64,000 nucleotides of DNA from Gibbula magus (Eukaryota > Mollusca > Gastropoda > Trochida > Trochidae). The notes beneath the pieces were generated by a model. It saw only the letters and a program-made list of their open reading frames with translations, did no database searches and had not been told where the DNA came from. A program made the translations under genes and the position numbers. How positions within the stretch are numbered: position 1 is the first letter of the stretch; each line of letters starts with the position of its first letter. Positions 1 to 12,105 of the stretch are shown here, one piece after another. Location of the stretch: assembly GCA_936450465.1 (NCBI GenBank), contig OW388298.1:10054663-10118662 (forward strand). The letters run 5' to 3'.

Positions 1-489
1 TGGACTTGATTGGACAGGGGGTTAAATTTGCGTTGCATCCCTTTCTTTATTTATAAGTATAGGTATATCGTATCGTAGTATTGAACCTAGGAACTGTTTG
101 TTTTCAGCAATACAAGCCCCTGTGCATACAACTGTATCATCTCAGGCTTGCAGACTATGTAAACAATCGTAATTATCCAAAAAGCTTAATTATACAAATA
201 GAAGGATTTCGTTTACAGCAGATACCCAAGCCAATGAAACGTTATTTTAACGGAATGTGCGTTATAAAACTGCTAGTAATTATTTCAGAAATAGTACCGC
301 CGTAGTTTCCGTATCGGTTATTCTGTGACCCTCAACTGGAGTTCCTAAGGGAAGTGTTCTTTCACCCTTAGTATTCGTCATGTTTACATAAAATACTGCA
401 ATTACGGCAATAATTAATATTAGATAAAATTACTTGCAATAACAAAGAGCAGTTTAAATCATGTTTCGTAACAAATTGTAATTCAGACA
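1..489. other. Left edge, no gene recognised
   Basis: AT-rich sequence in which I see no coding exon or known repeat. It should be intron of the AMZ gene, because the last AMZ exon in the window ends with a splice donor at 864 and the remaining exons must lie to the left. I searched the minus strand for the archaemetzincin zinc motif (HExxH) and did not see it. Confidence 0.5.
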
Positions 490-851
490 TTAAAGGGGCA
501 GTAGCACGGTTTTTTTTTGCTGAAATAAGTCGATGAAATGTATTTGAAAAATAATGTCACCAATAGTAAAACACACTTCTCTCTACAGAAAATCAAGTTA
601 AAAAATGAGCGTACATAGTTCAATAAAGCCATGGGAATCGCTTTCGTCATTCGAAATAATAAATAGTGTTCACAATAAAATGGCCGCCATGCAATTTTTG
701 CTTTATAGGCAACACCATATTTATCAGATAATTGGTTTGTGTAATAAGATGGTTTACCTTCTAAAGTAAATATAAATGACATAAACTATCATTATGAATG
801 GGAAATTTGAAAAAATAAAATTTGAAAAAAAACGTGCTACTGCCCCTTTAA
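490..851. mobile_element. MITE-like element with 19-bp terminal inverted repeats
   Basis: Positions 490-508 (ttaaaggggcagtagcacg) are the exact inverse of 833-851. Both ends begin or finish with TTAA, as expected for a piggyBac-type TTAA target site, but the assignment to that superfamily is inference. The 362-bp interior has no long ORF. A solo copy of the same end lies at 2559-2577. Confidence 0.75.
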
Positions 852-864
852 AATAATTAATTAC

Positions 865-1381
865 CTAGATTTATCGTAAATGCTAATTTGTTGTCGACCA
901 AAGTTCGGTAAATAGCGCGCCAATGAGTGGACACCGGCTCGGGCTTTCTTATTGGCTAATCCGAAAACAAAATTCCATTCGTCTCTGGGGTACAGATCAC
1001 AAAGGGTTATCCCTGCGAGACAAAACCCATCCTCTGGTCGAACCGTTTTCAGTTTCTCCAAAACTGTCTTGGCATTCACCTGTAACGTATTCGAGAATGG
1101 GTTAATCCGTTCCGGCACAAACCCTTTGAGGCAAACTGGTTCCAGTGTGGTAATTTGGAATCCAAAAAATATTTGGGAGTATTCTTCAATTGCGTTCAAT
1201 ATATCGGAGGGCACATGTTCTTCCTGAATGTTGAACGGCTGGAGGTAAATGACGCGGTTAGTTTTGATTGGACAATATGATGCAGCTGTGACGTATTGAA
1301 GAAACGTTTGCCCCGCCTCCTTGTGGTTGCTCAGCCAATCATGTGCGCCCGGGTCGTCAACACATGAAAAGCTGGAAGCAT
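865..1381 (-). CDS. AMZ2: Archaemetzincin (AMZ2-like), internal exon, gene partial
   Basis: Internal 517-bp exon of an archaemetzincin, a zinc metallopeptidase family whose animal members AMZ1/AMZ2 cleave small peptides in vitro. On the minus strand it has an acceptor (TTTTGCAG) just above 1381 and a donor (GTAATT) at 864, and encodes about 172 residues. Family hallmarks are visible: a HDWLSNH block, VIYLQPFNI, LEPVCLKGFVPER, and the very conserved CDLYPRDEWNFVFGLA followed by a SLARYLP segment. The DLYPRD/WNFVFG spelling is nearer to AMZ2 than to AMZ1. The zinc-binding HExxHxxGxxH and the cysteine-rich tail are encoded further left, outside the window, so catalysis cannot be judged. The phase joins cleanly with the exon at 2339-2447. 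Confidence 0.88.
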
Positions 1382-2338
1382 CTGCAAAAGCAAACAGCCT
1401 GGTTAAATACACAATTCATCATAAAATTATAATTCATTGTTTGATATGACAGTGAGTGTTCTTTAAATCCCGTTATCATTAAAATCAGCTCGTACCTCGT
1501 TCCAATCTTGGATTCTCGGGATCTGCCAATGACGTTCGATCTTATTTTCTAACGAGGATGGACAGACGTAGAAATATTTGATTCGAACCAACAACATTAA
1601 TTTAGCTTAAAATATAAAATATTGAAATATGAACAAGCGATAATCTCCTGATCACAATATTTACAAGAAAGAAAGTTTTAAATGAAATATTTATATTTGA
1701 CAGCCGTTTGGGATAGCATACAGTTCCAATATTATTTCTTCAATAGTATTTTTCGGATACGGATAAGAGTAATAATGGTATTGTAGTTTGACAATGGTCT
1801 AAGTTCCAAACTGGTTAATAGTCATGTCACGTGACCAAATGAGCCTACATGTACATGTTTGTCTACGGAATAGAAATACAAGTTACACCAATTTACGGCT
1901 GGATGGCCTAAACTGACGAATAAATATTGATTGAATATCATTTACTAAATCCTAATTTTAAAAAAAGTAACTTAATAAATAAAAGTTATGTAAACACTTG
2001 GTTGATATCCCCACGTGCTGTACTGCTTCGCAGGGTCATATCAAGTGACCTTTCACTCCAGCCAATAAGCTACGAGGCTATGGAATCGTTTGACCGATCC
2101 GTAATCTGAACGGGACTGTCATTGGTTGAATTCAAAGAAGGTGAAAGGTCACAAACAAGGTCACATCATACGACCCTTGCCGAGCAGCACTCAGATCGAG
2201 AACGCAGCGAGCTCGAGGTAGCGTTCGGTCTGATTTTAATGAGATTGCTTCTAATACATTTCACACAGGGGAGGAATGTATTTGATTTTTTTTCAATTCA
2301 GCTCCCCTCAATGCAATCGACTGTTTTATTAATATTAC
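1382..2338. other. AMZ intron
   Basis: AT-rich intron between the two AMZ exons. I see no repeat family or second gene in it. An open frame on the plus strand at its right end is the antisense of the next exon. Confidence 0.7.
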
Positions 2339-2447
2339 CTGGCGCAAAGAACGATACAAGTTGGGTCAGGTCGGAGTCTGGTTCATATCTTTCCACATAT
2401 TTCAACTCGTATCCTTCAAACTTGCCGTGCGCACTGCCGTCGTCCAT
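2339..2447 (-). CDS. AMZ2: Archaemetzincin (AMZ2-like), upstream exon
   Basis: A 109-bp minus-strand exon with donor GTAATA below 2339 and acceptor (TATTGCAG) directly before an ATG at 2447. It encodes 36 residues ending in LVSFFAP plus one base, and that base completes the Asp codon at the start of the 1381 exon (CCA G|AT GCT). The joined FFAPDASSF corresponds to the AFQPASDLF region of AMZ2. Since the ATG abuts an acceptor, translation may begin here, or earlier in the candidate exon at 14197-14259, which ends in the matching phase 0. The exon is short but the phase match and position make it convincing. Confidence 0.75.
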
Positions 2448-2558
2448 CTGCAATACGAATCAAATGACGCATCACAGTTGTTCAAACTGCTAAATTATGT
2501 CTACTAATGGTGACATCATTGTTCAAATACATTGCATAGACTTATATGAGCGAAAAGA

Positions 2559-2577
2559 CGTGCTACTGCCCCTTTAA
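2559..2577. repeat. Solo end of the 490-851 MITE family
   Basis: An exact 19-base match to the right terminal repeat of the MITE at 490-851 (cgtgctactgcccctttaa), with no partner nearby. It is either a truncated copy or the edge of a larger element adjoining the minisatellite. Confidence 0.6.
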
Positions 2578-2604
2578 AGCGAAGGGTCTATATTTATTCC
2601 AGTA

Positions 2605-3608
2605 TACTAGTTAGTTAAAGAGTTAGTGAACACGTGTAACAATACTAGTTAGTTAAAGAGTTAGTGAACACGTGTAACAATACTAGTTAGTTAAAGAGTT
2701 AGTGAACACGTATAACAATACTAGTTAGTTAAAGAGTTAGTGAACACGTGTAACAATACTAGTTAGTTAAAGAGTTAGTGAACACGTATAACAATACTAG
2801 TTAGTTAAAGAGTTAGCGAACACGTGTAACAATACTAGTTAGTTAAAGAGTTAGTGAACAAGTGTAACAATACTAGTTAGTTAAAGAGTTAGTGAACACG
2901 TGTAACACTACTAGTTAGTTAAAGAGTTAGTGAACAAGTGTAACAATACTAGTTAGTTAAAGAGTTAGTGAACACGTGTAACAATACTAGTTAGTTAAAG
3001 AGATAGTGAACACGTGTAACAATACTAGTTAGTTAAAGAGTTAGTGAACAAGTGTAACAATACTAGTTAGTTAAAGAGTTAGTGAACATGTGTAACAATA
3101 CTAGTTAGTTAAAGAGTTAGTGAACACGTGTAACAATACTAGTTAGTTAAAGAGTTAGTGAACAAGTGTAACAATACTAGTTAGTTCTAGAGTTAGTGAA
3201 CACGTGTAACAATACTAGTTAGTTAAAGAGTTAGTGAACAAGTGTAACAATACTAGTTAGTTCTAGAGTTAGTGAACACGTGTAACAATACTAGTTAGTT
3301 AAAGAGTTAGTGAACAAGTGTAACAATACTAGTTAGTTAAAGAGTTAGTGAACACGTATAACAATACTAGTTAGTTAAAGAGTTAGTGAACACGTGTAAC
3401 AATACTAGTTAGTTAAAGAGTTAGTGAACAAGTGTAACAATACTAGTTAGTTAAAGAGTTAGTGAACACGTGTAACACTACTAGTTAGTTAAAGAGTTAG
3501 TGAACAAGTGTAACAATACTAGTTAGTTAAAGAGTTAGTGAACACGTGTAACACTACTAGTTAGTTAAAGAGTTAGTGAACAAGTGTAACAATACTAGTT
3601 AGTTAAAG
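2605..3608. repeat. 38-bp minisatellite, block 1 (about 26 copies)
   Basis: Head-to-tail copies of a 38-bp unit beginning tactagttagttaaag and ending gaacacgtgtaacaa. Copies are nearly identical. Most differences fall in the CACGTG core (CAAGTG, CACGTA, CATGTG), in aaag/ctag, and in caat/cact. It lies inside the likely long AMZ intron, next to a truncated MITE end. Confidence 0.97.
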
Positions 3609-5189
3609 GTTAGATGAAATGACATATGGTCACTTTCGGATTCGTTGAAAAGGGGTTTCAATTTGACAATTGCTAGATTTTAAATTTTTGAAATCGACCC
3701 ATAAATAACTTATATACGGCTTTTTTTAAAAAGTGCCCAATTAAGCCCCGGCGACCAGAATGAAAATGGGCGGGGTGGTCACTGAAGCGTATCGGGCTGT
3801 GACGTACGTGAAGGAGCCTCTACATGGCCGCTAATCATAATTTAACGCGTTTTCCCCACTTTTAAACTGCTCATATAAGACAGAAAACTTCATCAAAACA
3901 ACCCAAATTTTCGATAAACGGATTACTAAACTATTCAACTAGCGATTTTATATGGTTACAACAACCGGGGCGTGCTTTATTAGAGTGCATTCTGCGCTTT
4001 TGTATAGTATGTTTGTACCAATTAATCGCGGAACTAGAAGGGAAGGTATGACAGTTCAAGTGACACTGAAACAAGGGAAGAAGATTATCGCGGGAATCGG
4101 GTGAACAGAGATTAAGTAGCATCAATTGATCAAAGTATGTTGAATAATCGGCATGTTAATTTTGTTTTGTATGTATTAATAAATAAATATATATGGTAGG
4201 TATAACTTCATATACACTGAACGATTGACTGTTCAAACAAGCGAGACAACGTTGCAGATTTATAAATAACATTTTGTATTTAATATAAAAGATTACTGTA
4301 TTTTAAGTTTGTCAATTAAAAGATTCTATATATGATGTAACGGAATGCAAACCATTTTCACTTCACTTTCATGAATAAATAAATGAACTGTTTTGGTCAA
4401 CAAGCTCAATTAAATTTACATGAAGATTGCTCTATTGTGCACGCTAAACATATACACAGATTGATATAGACAACGAACATTATCGAATAAAAGAATTATG
4501 TTACCAGAAGCATTTTAATGAACATATCGTTAATGAAAACGAAATGGTTTAATTAATAGTCTGATAGCTTTTATGTGTCACTTCTGCACATCAACACACA
4601 ATTCTCAGTTTAGCGGACCATATAGATGTTTCTTCCAGATCAAAGGGGAGAAGTGTTGTTACAGCACATTAGTTTACGCAATTAAGAAGCTGAGTATGTG
4701 AGAAGGAAGGAGTGTAATTATGTTTGTACAGATAACAAGTTTACTGGACCGACTTAATTATATAACACAAGTCGGTGACCAGCATGTCATGTTTATTGCC
4801 AACGTCCTGTCTTGGTGACACACAATACACTTAACGCGACATTCAGTCTAGAAATTTCAGCCAATGAACATATCTCTATCAAGTTATCCAATAAAAATTC
4901 TTGTTTAAATCTAATGTACCAATGAAATTATTTTTAGTGTAAAATCATCATAACTATTTGGTTTTCTATCTGGCCATTTGCGAAAAGACTTTTGCTGAAA
5001 GAGGGTTATTATTTGACCATCTTCTGTTTCCAAGTACTGTCATTGATGGAATTATAGGTTAACATTTTGTGTCTAATGTGCATTTGGATATTCATATTGT
5101 CCTTTTGGATACGGTTATAAGGTAAGTTTCTTACATTAATTGACACTCTTGATGAATTGTCAATTTAATACGATGTTTATTTGGGCTGT

Positions 5190-6254
5190 AGGAAAACTCG
5201 TACCCAAAACGAACTCGTACCCACAAAAATCAGAGAACTCGTACCCAAATCCGCCGGAGAACTCGTACCCACTTTTTATTTTGGGTATTAGATGTATTAA
5301 TAATATAAATACAACTAGTGTATTATATTATTTAACTTATTTGTCTATAACTACAATTAAAACAATAACTTAATAAATACTAAGTAATAAACACGTGTGC
5401 AGTTTTCTGACGAGTCCTGGCGGGACGAAACATGTAATAGAATAAATAAAATACTAAAATACGTTCCGTTTACATATGATATGAGCTTATTATATATAAA
5501 ATGTTGTGTGCGAGTCTAAGTCTAAACAAGTTTTTGTTAAAGGGGCAACTGAGTGATTCAGATTATAATTCATTAGAAATATAAGTTGATCTTTTTCTGA
5601 CAGATGGGGGGAATTTGGATCAAGAGACGAGGAGCGGTTCCAAAGAGGTTTTCTATTGTCTGAATATAAATTCCATGTTATAAGAAAATGTACCTCGTCT
5701 TCAATTACATTAGTATTACAAAATTTACCGTAGACGATTTTCAAGAAGAGTTTTGGGTTTTGTGAAACACTGCAAGCTATATCCTGGGACATATTGCTAA
5801 AATCACATTTAAATTGATAAACAGTACTTGGTAACTAAATCAAACATTAGTCATACTTGAATTTTGATGATAATATATATTTATTCTGTTTTAATACATA
5901 TTTTTTATAAAATAGGACTATGAGTTGTTAGTGCTTTTTGTGATTAGTGCTGTATTGAATGTGTATTGAAATGAGCTGTTTTTAATGATGTGATAATAAC
6001 GGTTTTGAATGTTGATGGATGTAATAAATGAAAAATATGACCATTTCCAAATAAAGGATGATGAAAATAAAATCAATGGCGGTGCATTTAAAATACGAAA
6101 TGTATTTCTGTATTTATTCTGTAAATTGTCTTGCCTCTCCTATTTATCTATAAAAAAATAAGTGGGTACGAGTTCTCCGATTTTTGTGTGTACGAGTTAT
6201 CCGTGGATACGAATTCCCGGTGGGGACGAGTTCGTTTTGGGTACGAGTATCCCG
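5190..6254. mobile_element. Element with ~90-bp inverted repeats built from 'aactcgtaccc'
   Basis: Left end 5190-5280 carries four copies of a short unit, aactcgtaccca. The right end 6157-6254 is its inverse with the same order of sub-blocks (cccaaaacgaactcgt, cacaaaaatc, ggagaactcgtaccca). The 1.06-kb length and TIRs suggest a non-autonomous DNA transposon or foldback. The only coding trace inside is the LINE fragment at 5490-5792, so I do not see a transposase. Confidence 0.65.
5490..5792 (-). pseudogene. LINE ORF2 C-terminal fragment (zinc-knuckle region)
   Basis: A 100-residue open frame on the minus strand. Its centre (CNTNVIEDEVHFLITW, then YSDNRKPLW, LSEKDQLIFLMN) resembles the C-terminal Cys-rich tail of non-LTR retrotransposon reverse transcriptases, where the pattern C-x-x-x-x-x-EDExHFL-x-x-C-x-x-Y-x-x-x-R is common. 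The second cysteine appears to be replaced by Trp. No RT domain is present upstream, so this is a dead 3' fragment. It sits inside the inverted-repeat element at 5190-6254. Family assignment is by motif only. Confidence 0.55.
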
Positions 6255-7205
6255 TTTATTTGATTATATTTGATTAACCACACATTTTATTGAAACCATT
6301 ATCTTATAAACTATGAAATTCTGAATGTTTTAATGTGTAATAAGTGATAACTAAATCGTAAAAGGTAGCATTGGGATGCGATGTTTTCGTAGGTGGATTC
6401 GTAGACGTATTATTCTTTTGATGTTTTAAAATATGTGGTGAGTTATTTTAATTTTTGTAATGTACAGTTAGTAAATTAGGTTGTCGGTTGATTAACGATG
6501 TTTAAAAACAGGATGTTGTGAAGTGCTTTTATTGTCGATGGCTCACAATAGGGTCTACTTCGCCGGCGTGCTTATCTCACGTTTGTTTTTTTTATTTTAA
6601 ACACAAACAATCTCTTACAAAAAATAACAACAACACCGACTATCTGATTTCGTTGTCTAAACTGTACTTCGTTCATATTATCATATCTTGGTTTCATTTT
6701 GTCATCCTATATATCATTAGCATTGATTTATCCTATGTCTACGAACGTCTATGAATCCACCGTCTCTCACTAGTTATACCAATTATATTTGATTTGATAT
6801 ATATAACGATATTTTGGTGCATTTGTAAAGTGAAACCTGATAACTAACATTACTCGAACAGATTACACAGCAGAACAGCGATGTGGCATCATTGCAAAGC
6901 GTAGATATAACAGATTAACTGACCGATTCCCCAGTGTTTGCCATTGTAAATAGTAAGCGAATGTTTACACCCCGGTCCTTCACGTACGTCACTTCCGGTA
7001 TCTTCCAACTCTCTAAGCCCCGCCCCATTTTTGGTTTGTTGGTCACGGGTGAAAAGCAGACGATGTTTTTGGGTGTTTTTAAGCCGCTCTAGTTTAATAT
7101 AGGAACACCATATGGATTGATTTTTGGTTTCTTTTTGCACAAAATAGTCTGATGAACCAATTGCAGTTAAGAATTCAATAGAAAATAATTCATTTCAGCC
7201 TTCCT

Positions 7206-10200
7206 TTAAAGAGTTAGTGAACACGTGTAACAATAGTAGTTAGTTAAAGAGTTAGTGAACACGTGTAACAATACTAGTTAGTTAAAGAGTTAGTGAACAA
7301 GTGTAACAATACTAGTTAGTTAAAGAGTTAGTGAACATGTGTAACAATACTAGTTAGTTAAAGAGTTAGTGAACACGTGTAACAATACTAGTTAGTTAAA
7401 GAGTTAGTGAACAAGTGTAACAATACTAGTTAGTTCTAGAGTTAGTGAACACGTGTAACAATACTAGTTAGTTAAAGAGTTAGTGAACACGTGTAACAAT
7501 ACTAGTTAGTTAAAGAGTTAGTGAACAAGTGTAACAATACTAGTTAGTTAAAGAGTTAGTGAACAAGTGTAACAATACTAGTTAGTTAAAGAGTTAGTGA
7601 ACACGTGTAACACTACTAGTTAGTTAAAGAGTTAGTGAACATGTGTAACAATACTAGTTAGTTAAAGAGTTAGTGAACACGTGTAACAATACTAGTTAGT
7701 TAAAGAGTTAGTGAACACGTGTAACAATACTAGTTAGTTAAAGAGTTAGTGAACAAGTGTAACAATACTAGTTAGTTAAAGAGTTAGTGAACAAGTGTAA
7801 CAATACTAGTTAGTTAAAGAGTTAGTGAACACGTGTAACACTACTAGTTAGTTAAAGAGTTAGTGAACACGTGTAACAATACTAGTTAGTTAAAGAGTTA
7901 GTGAACACGTATAACAATACTAGTTAGTTAAAGAGTTAGTGAACAAGTGTAACAATACTAGTTAGTTCTAGAGTTAGTGAACACGTGTAACAATACTAGT
8001 TAGTTAAAGAGTTAGTGAACAAGTGTAACAATACTAGTTAGTTAAAGAGTTAGTGAACACGTGTAACAATACTAGTTAGTTAAAGAGTTAGTGAACAAGT
8101 GTAACAATACTAGTTAGTTAAAGAGTTAGTGAACAAGTGTAACAATACTAGTTAGTTAAAGAGTTAGTGAACACGTGTAACACTACTAGTTAGTTAAAGA
8201 GTTAGTGAACACGTGTAACAATACTAGTTAGTTCTAGAGTTAGTGAACACGTGTAACAATACTAGTTAGTTAAAGAGTTAGTGAACACGTGTAACAATAC
8301 TAGTTAGTTAAAGAGTTAGTGAACAAGTGTAACAATACTAGTTAGTTAAAGAGTTAGTGAACAAGTGTAACAATACTAGTTAGTTAAAGAGTTAGTGAAC
8401 AAGTGTAACAATACTAGTTAGTTAAAGAGTTAGTGAACACGTGTAACACTACTAGTTAGTTAAAGAGTTAGTGAACACGTGTAACAATACTAGTTAGTTA
8501 AAGAGTTAGTGAACACGTATAACAATACTAGTTAGTTAAAGAGTTAGTGAACAAGTGTAACAATACTAGTTAGTTCTAGAGTTAGTGAACACGTGTAACA
8601 ATACTAGTTAGTTAAAGAGTTAGTGAACAAGTGTAACAATACTAGTTAGTTAAAGAGTTAGTGAACACGTGTAACAATACTAGTTAGTTAAAGAGTTAGT
8701 GAACACGTATAACAATACTAGTTAGTTAAAGAGTTAGTGAACACGTGTAACAATACTAGTTAGTTAAAGAGTTAGTGAACACGTGTAACAATACTAGTTA
8801 GTTAAAGAGTTAGTGAACACGTGTAACAATACTAGTTAGTTAAAGAGTTAGTGAACACGTGTAACAATACTAGTTAGTTAAAGAGTTAGTGAACACGTGT
8901 AACAATACTAGTTAGTTAAAGAGTTAGTGAACAAGTGTAACAATACTAGTTAGTTAAAGAGTTAGTGAACACGTGTAACAATACTAGTTAGTTAAAGAGT
9001 TAGTGAACACGTGTAACAATACTAGTTAGTTAAAGAGTTAGTGAACACGTGTAACAATACTAGTTAGTTAAAGAGTTAGTGAACAAGTGTAACAATACTA
9101 GTTAGTTAAAGAGTTAGTGAACACGTGTAACACTACTAGTTAGTTAAAGAGTTAGTGAACACGTGTAACAATACTAGTTAGTTAAAGAGTTAGTGAACAC
9201 GTGTAACAATACTAGTTAGTTAAAGAGTTAGTGAACAAGTGTAACAATACTAGTTAGTTAAAGAGTTAGTGAACACGTGTAACACTACTAGTTAGTTAAA
9301 GAGTTAGTGAACAAGTGTAACAATACTAGTTAGTTAAAGAGTTAGTGAACACGTGTAACAATACTAGTTAGTTAAAGAGTTAGTGAACAAGTGTAACAAT
9401 ACTAGTTAGTTAAAGAGTTAGTGAACACGTGTAACACTACTAGTTAGTTAAAGAGTTAGTGAACAAGTGTAACAATACTAGTTAGTTAAAGAGTTAGTGA
9501 ACACGTGTAACAATACTAGTTAGTTAAAGAGTTAGTGAACACGTGTAACAATAATTGTTAGTTAAAGAGTTAGTGAACACGTGTAACACTACTAGTTAGT
9601 TAAAGAGTTAGTGAACAAGTGTAACAATACTAGTTAGTTAAAGAGTTAGTGAACATGTGTAACAATACTAGTTAGTTAAAGAGTTAGTGAACACGTGTAA
9701 CAATACTAGTTAGTTAAAGAGTTAGTGAACAAGTGTAACAATACTAGTTAGTTCTAGAGTTAGTGAACACGTGTAACAATACTAGTTAGTTAAAGAGTTA
9801 GTGAACACGTGTAACAATACTAGTTAGTTAAAGAGTTAGTGAACAAGTGTAACAATACTAGTTAGTTAAAGAGTTAGTGAACAAGTGTAACAATACTAGT
9901 TAGTTAAAGAGTTAGTGAACACGTGTAACACTACTAGTTAGTTAAAGAGTTAGTGAACACGTGTAACAATACTAGTTAGTTAAAGAGTTAGTGAACACGT
10001 ATAACAATACTAGTTAGTTAAAGAGTTAGTGAACAAGTGTAACAATACTAGTTAGTTCTAGAGTTAGTGAACACGTGTAACAATACTAGTTAGTTAAAGA
10101 GTTAGTGAACAAGTGTAACAATACTAGTTAGTTAAAGAGTTAGTGAACACGTGTAACAATACTAGTTAGTTAAAGAGTTAGTGAACACGTATAACAATAC

Positions 10201-12097
10201 TAGTTAGTTAAAGAGTTAGTGAACACGTGTAACAATACTAGTTAGTTAAAGAGTTAGTGAACACGTGTAACAATACTAGTTAGTTAAAGAGTTAGTGAAC
10301 ACGTGTAACAATACTAGTTAGTTAAAGAGTTAGTGAACACGTGTAACAATACTAGTTAGTTAAAGAGTTAGTGAACACGTGTAACAATACTAGTTAGTTA
10401 AAGAGTTAGTGAACAAGTGTAACAATACTAGTTAGTTAAAGAGTTAGTGAACACGTGTAACAATACTAGTTAGTTAAAGAGTTAGTGAACACGTGTAACA
10501 ATACTAGTTAGTTAAAGAGTTAGTGAACACGTGTAACAATACTAGTTAGTTAAAGAGTTAGTGAACAAGTGTAACAATACTAGTTAGTTAAAGAGTTAGT
10601 GAACACGTGTAACACTACTAGTTAGTTAAAGAGTTAGTGAACACGTGTAACAATACTAGTTAGTTAAAGAGTTAGTGAACACGTGTAACAATACTAGTTA
10701 GTTAAAGAGTTAGTGAACAAGTGTAACAATACTAGTTAGTTAAAGAGTTAGTGAACACGTGTAACACTACTAGTTAGTTAAAGAGTTAGTGAACAAGTGT
10801 AACAATACTAGTTAGTTAAAGAGTTAGTGAACACGTGTAACAATACTAGTTAGTTAAAGAGTTAGTGAACAAGTGTAACAATACTAGTTAGTTAAAGAGT
10901 TAGTGAACACGTGTAACACTACTAGTTAGTTAAAGAGTTAGTGAACAAGTGTAACAATACTAGTTAGTTAAAGAGTTAGTGAACACGTGTAACAATACTA
11001 GTTAGTTAAAGAGTTAGTGAACACGTGTAACAATAATTGTTAGTTAAAGAGTTAGTGAACACGTGTAACAATACTAGTTAGTTAAAGAGTTAGTGAACAA
11101 GTGTAACAATACTAGTTAGTTAAAGAGTTAGTGAACACGTATAACAATACTAGTTAGTTAAAGAGTTAGTGAACACGTGTAGCAATACTAGTTAGTTAAA
11201 GAGTTAGTGAACAAGTGTAACAATACTAGTTAGTTAAAGAGTTAGTGAACACGTGTAACACTACTAGTTAGTTAAAGAGTTAGTGAACACGTGTAACAAT
11301 ACTAGTTAGTTAAAGAGTTAGTGAACAAGTGTAACAATACTAGTTAGTTAAAGAGTTAGTGAACACGTGTAACAATACTAGTTAGTTAAAGAGTTAGTGA
11401 ACACGTGTAACAATAATTGTTAGTTAAAGAGTTAGTGAACACGTGTAACAATACTAGTTAGTTAAAGAGTTAGTGAACAAGGTAACAATACTAGTTAGTT
11501 AAAGAGTTAGTGAACACGTATAACAATACTAGTTAGTTAAAGAGTTAGTGAACACGTGTAACAATACTAGTTAGTTAAAGAGTTAGTGAACAAGTGTAAC
11601 AATACTAGTTAGTTAAAGAGTTAGTGAACACGTATAACAATACTAGTTAGTTAAAGAGTTAGTGAACACGTATAACAATACTAGTTAGTTAAAGAGTTAG
11701 TGAACACGTGTAACAATACTAGTTAGTTAAAGAGTTAGTGAACACGTATTACAATACTAGTTAGTTAAAGAGTTAGTGAACACGTATAACAATACTAGTT
11801 AGTTAAAGAGTTAGTGAACACGTGTAACAATACTAGTTAGTTAAAGAGTTAGTGAACACGTGTAACAATACTAGTTAGTTAAAGAGTTAGTGAACACGTA
11901 TAACAATACTAGTTAGTTAAAGAGTTAGTGAACACGTGTAACAATACTAGTTAGTTAAAGAGTTAGTGAACACGTGTAACACTACTAGTTAGTTAAAGAG
12001 TTAGTGAACACGTGTAACAATACTAGTTAGTTAAAGAGTTAGTGAACACGTGTAACAATACTAGTTAGTTAAAGAGTTAGTGAACACTTGTAACAAT
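7206..12097. repeat. 38-bp minisatellite, block 2 (about 129 copies), with higher-order structure
   Basis: Same 38-bp unit as block 1, over 4.9 kb with almost no indels (one short copy near 11481). Each monomer carries CACGTG or a one-base variant. Diagnostic variants recur at a fixed spacing of 1482 bp (39 monomers): a ttctag monomer at 8573 and 10055, a CACGTA monomer at 8701 and 10183, and the unique ataattgt at 9551 and 11033. That shows a higher-order duplication. ataattgt recurs again 380 bp (10 monomers) later at 11413. Confidence 0.97.
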
Positions 12098-12105
12098 AAT
12101 GTTTT

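Larger units (their letters stand above)
3609..7205. other. 3.6-kb segment between the two minisatellite blocks
   Basis: Mostly AT-rich sequence without a gene. It contains the inverted-repeat element at 5190-6254. Near its outer edges, 3767-3824 and the reverse complement of 6972-7030 share a diverged stretch (a GGGCGGGG run, then tgacgtacgtgaagga). The whole segment may therefore be an insertion with old inverted ends that split the minisatellite. This reading is an inference. Confidence 0.4.

Noticed and set aside
483..782. 99-residue open frame on the minus strand
   Set aside because: Lies within the TTAA-ended MITE and shows no domain or splice context.
1..864. AMZ catalytic exon (HExxHxxGxxH)
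   Set aside because: I looked on the minus strand and found no such motif; it must lie outside the window.
2122..2493. 123-residue plus-strand open frame
   Set aside because: It is antisense to the AMZ exon at 2339-2447 and has no family resemblance.
2605..12097. CRISPR-like array
   Set aside because: No distinct spacers: the whole unit repeats without unique sequence between copies, and the genome is eukaryotic.
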